DNA from: DATAEU01 sp046724395
Lineage (GTDB): Bacteria; Actinomycetota; UBA4738; HRBIN12
DNA: 13,889 nt
Reading direction: 5' to 3'
Assembly: GCA_046724395.1 (NCBI GenBank)
Contig: JBKOWM010000147.1
Span: 1-13,889, forward strand
Made by a program: the position numbers and the translations under genes. The notes beneath the pieces were generated by a model. It saw only the letters and a program-made list of their open reading frames with translations. It did no database searches and had not been told where the DNA came from. Positions 12,761 to 13,889 of this stretch are shown in pieces. Positions within the stretch are counted from its first letter, which is position 1. Every line of letters starts with the position of its first letter.

Positions 12761-13516
12761 CTACAGCCGGACGGCCCTGCCTTCCGACGAGACGAACCGC
12801 ACCCCGAACGGCACCCGGCCCTCGGTCGGGACGGGACGGCCGTTCACGACGATCTTCACAGCCGACCCGTCGGCGATCTCGAGGTCAAGGGTGGGTTCGC
12901 CCGGCGCGTCCGCGACGGCGCGCAGCACGAGCCGCCGAGGCTGGACGATCCGCTTGACGACCTTTTCTCCGTTCACGAAGGCCTCGACGTGGGTCGGCGC
13001 GAGGACGAGCACGATCGCGCGAATCGGAATGTCGGGCTGCGGCGTCCCAACGCCCGCGTGGGGTCGGTGGACGAAGGCCGGCACGTCGATCAGACCGGCG
13101 CGCACGTTCTGCGCCGGCGGCGTGTTGTCCGTGCTCGATGCGGCGACCGTGTAGGCCAGGAGCCCAATAAGGACCGCCGCGCCGACGAACCGAATGAAGT
13201 GCCCAACCCACCGTCGGGGCGCCTCGAGCTCCTCGACGACGCGCAACGGTGAAGGCGCCGGCGATGTCCGCTCCTGGAGCGCCGTGACGAGCGGCTCGTC
13301 GTCGACGCCGAGGTATCGTGCGTACTCCTTCAGGAAGAACCGAGCGTAGATCGGTCCGGGAAACGCGTCCGACCCCGCGTCGTCCTCGAGCGCCGCGAGG
13401 TATCGCGGCCGGATCCGCGTCGTGCGCGAGACAGCATCCAGTGACACGCCGCGTGCTTCGCGGGCGCGTCTGAGCACCGGTCCGATGCCGGCGCGCGGGG
13501 AAAGTTCCGCCTGCAA
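12761..13516 (-). CDS. RodZ-like HTH transmembrane protein (HTH_25 / DUF4115)
   Basis: 251 residues. The N-terminal HTH_25 domain is at about residues 11-80, with the family pattern IGPVLRRAREARGVSLDAVS and ARFFLKEYARYLG. A basic juxtamembrane stretch is followed by one transmembrane helix at about 107-127, a Pro-rich region, and an extracytoplasmic DUF4115-like beta domain at about 165-251. This is the RodZ layout, linked in many bacteria to MreB and cell shape; in actinobacteria its function is less settled, so a cell-envelope or regulatory role is inference. The start is set at TTG 13516 because a TGA lies two codons upstream in frame and the HTH needs these residues; no Shine-Dalgarno is seen. 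A good promoter lies 42 bp upstream. The stop is 12 bp before the -35 of the radical SAM promoter. Confidence 0.85.
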   Translation of the reverse strand: MQAELSPRAGIGPVLRRAREARGVSLDAVSRTTRIRPRYLAALEDDAGSDAFPGPIYARFFLKEYARYLGVDDEPLVTALQERTSPAPSPLRVVEELEAPRRWVGHFIRFVGAAVLIGLLAYTVAASSTDNTPPAQNVRAGLIDVPAFVHRPHAGVGTPQPDIPIRAIVLVLAPTHVEAFVNGEKVVKRIVQPRRLVLRAVADAPGEPTLDLEIADGSAVKIVVNGRPVPTEGRVPFGVRFVSSEGRAVRL

Positions 13517-13557
13517 CGCTCAGTGAACTCCGGCCATGGGGTTCGAACTGCTGCAAC

Positions 13558-13586
13558 AGTATCGAAACCCGGACGCGCCCGGTCAA
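13558..13586 (-). promoter_or_regulatory. Promoter of the RodZ-like gene
   Basis: Minus-strand TTGACC (13586-13581, 5 of 6 to consensus) and GATACT (13563-13558, 4 of 6) with a 17-bp spacer. The expected start is near 13551, giving a leader of about 35 nt before TTG 13516. Confidence 0.55.
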
Positions 13587-13647
13587 GGCCGAGAGCGAAC
13601 TACGGCAGAATACGCAGGAGCGTCGCTGGCTTGTTCCGGCTCGTGAG

Positions 13648-13719
13648 TGGGCGCTGGAGGATTCGAACCTCCGACCGCTCGCTTGTAAGGCGAGTGCTCT
13701 GCCCCTGAGCTAAGCGCCC
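13648..13719 (-). tRNA. tRNA-Val (anticodon UAC)
   Basis: 72 nt including the discriminator A. All four arms pair: acceptor GGGCGCT with AGCGCCC, D-stem GCTC with GAGC, anticodon stem CTCGC with GCGAG, T-stem GGAGG with CCTCC around TTCGAAT. The anticodon loop CTTACAA gives UAC (codon GUA). The variable loop is 5 nt. The CCA end is not encoded, since the discriminator is followed by CTC. No intrinsic terminator is evident downstream. Confidence 0.97.
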
Positions 13720-13889
13720 GACAGCCGTGCTGATTCCGCGGCGGTGTCGCCGCCGCGGATGTGCCCGCACGCACGACACACCACCTCGCCGAGGATTACC
13801 GACAACCTCGTGTCGCCGCAGACCTCACATCGGTCGAGCTGGACCGCCCAGTCCGGACGATCCTCCTGGCACGTTGGACACACCAGTAC
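13710..13889 (-). CDS. Small CxxC-rich zinc-ribbon protein, partial at window edge
   Basis: An open frame of 59 codons runs from the right window edge on the minus strand to a TAG at 13712-13710, which lies inside the 5' end of the tRNA-Val gene. The translation has three CxxC pairs: VCPTCQED at its start, CEVCGD, and CRACGHIRGG, spaced about 14-17 residues apart. This regular pattern is what a zinc-binding ribbon protein would show and is unlikely by chance. A GTG at 13883 could be a start, giving about 57 residues, but the gene may well begin outside the window. I do not recognise the family. The overlap of its stop with a tRNA is unusual, so the last few codons deserve care. Confidence 0.5.
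   Translation of the reverse strand, partial: VLVCPTCQEDRPDWAVQLDRCEVCGDTRLSVILGEVVCRACGHIRGGDTAAESARLSGA
13735..13759. other. Perfect 10-bp GC hairpin upstream of tRNA-Val
   Basis: TCCGCGGCGG-TGTCG-CCGCCGCGGA is a perfect 10-bp inverted repeat with a 5-nt loop, 16 bp upstream of the tRNA 5' end and inside the small zinc-ribbon frame. There is no T-tract after it on either strand, so it is not a standard intrinsic terminator. Confidence 0.6.

Overview
This window is a GC-rich, gene-dense piece of chromosome. It has many GTG and some TTG starts, little evidence of mobile DNA and no CRISPR array. Several features point to an actinobacterial (Actinomycetota-like) genome, probably an uncultured lineage. 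These are the RNase HI gene paired with a coiled-coil zinc-ribbon protein (the mycobacterial Rv2228c/Rv2229c arrangement), an Rv2578c-type radical SAM protein, a LexA box of the Gram-positive/mycobacterial type, an HTH-TM-DUF4115 RodZ-like protein, and promoters that seem to give leaderless mRNAs. The phylum call is inference from gene content, not a phylogenetic placement.

Region 1 (1-5438) is built around lipoyl-dependent 2-oxoacid dehydrogenase metabolism. It holds the C-terminal catalytic part of an E2 acyltransferase (cut by the window edge), lipB (octanoyltransferase), and further on the E1 alpha and E1 beta subunits, translationally coupled by a 4-base overlap. Between them, on the minus strand, lie a thioredoxin-TPR protein (CnoX/YbbN-like) and a SAM-dependent methyltransferase in one small operon. 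Directly upstream of the thioredoxin gene is a short 3' remnant of a copper-type P1B-ATPase, and 44 bp further upstream a CsoR-like operator. The ATPase body is missing.

Region 2 (5547-9165) has a large membrane histidine kinase with four tandem PAS domains and no response regulator in view, followed after 10 bases by lipA (lipoyl synthase). LipB and LipA together would lipoylate the E2 whose gene starts off the left edge.

Region 3 (9190-9578, minus) is the RNase P RNA gene rnpB, divergent from a lipoprotein of unknown function (9638-10555, plus).

Region 4 (10578-13516, all minus) reads, in transcription order: RodZ-like HTH membrane protein, radical SAM protein with a near-consensus LexA box inside its promoter, C4 zinc-ribbon coiled-coil protein, and RNase HI.

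Region 5 (13648-13889, minus) is tRNA-Val(UAC) with, immediately upstream and overlapping it, the end of a small CxxC-rich zinc-ribbon ORF that runs to the window edge.

Most of the window is ordinary housekeeping DNA. The observations most worth following are the SOS-box promoter of the radical SAM gene, the collapsed copper operon (orphan operator plus ATPase stub in front of a chaperedoxin gene), and the orphan multi-PAS kinase placed inside a lipoylation/2-oxoacid dehydrogenase neighbourhood.
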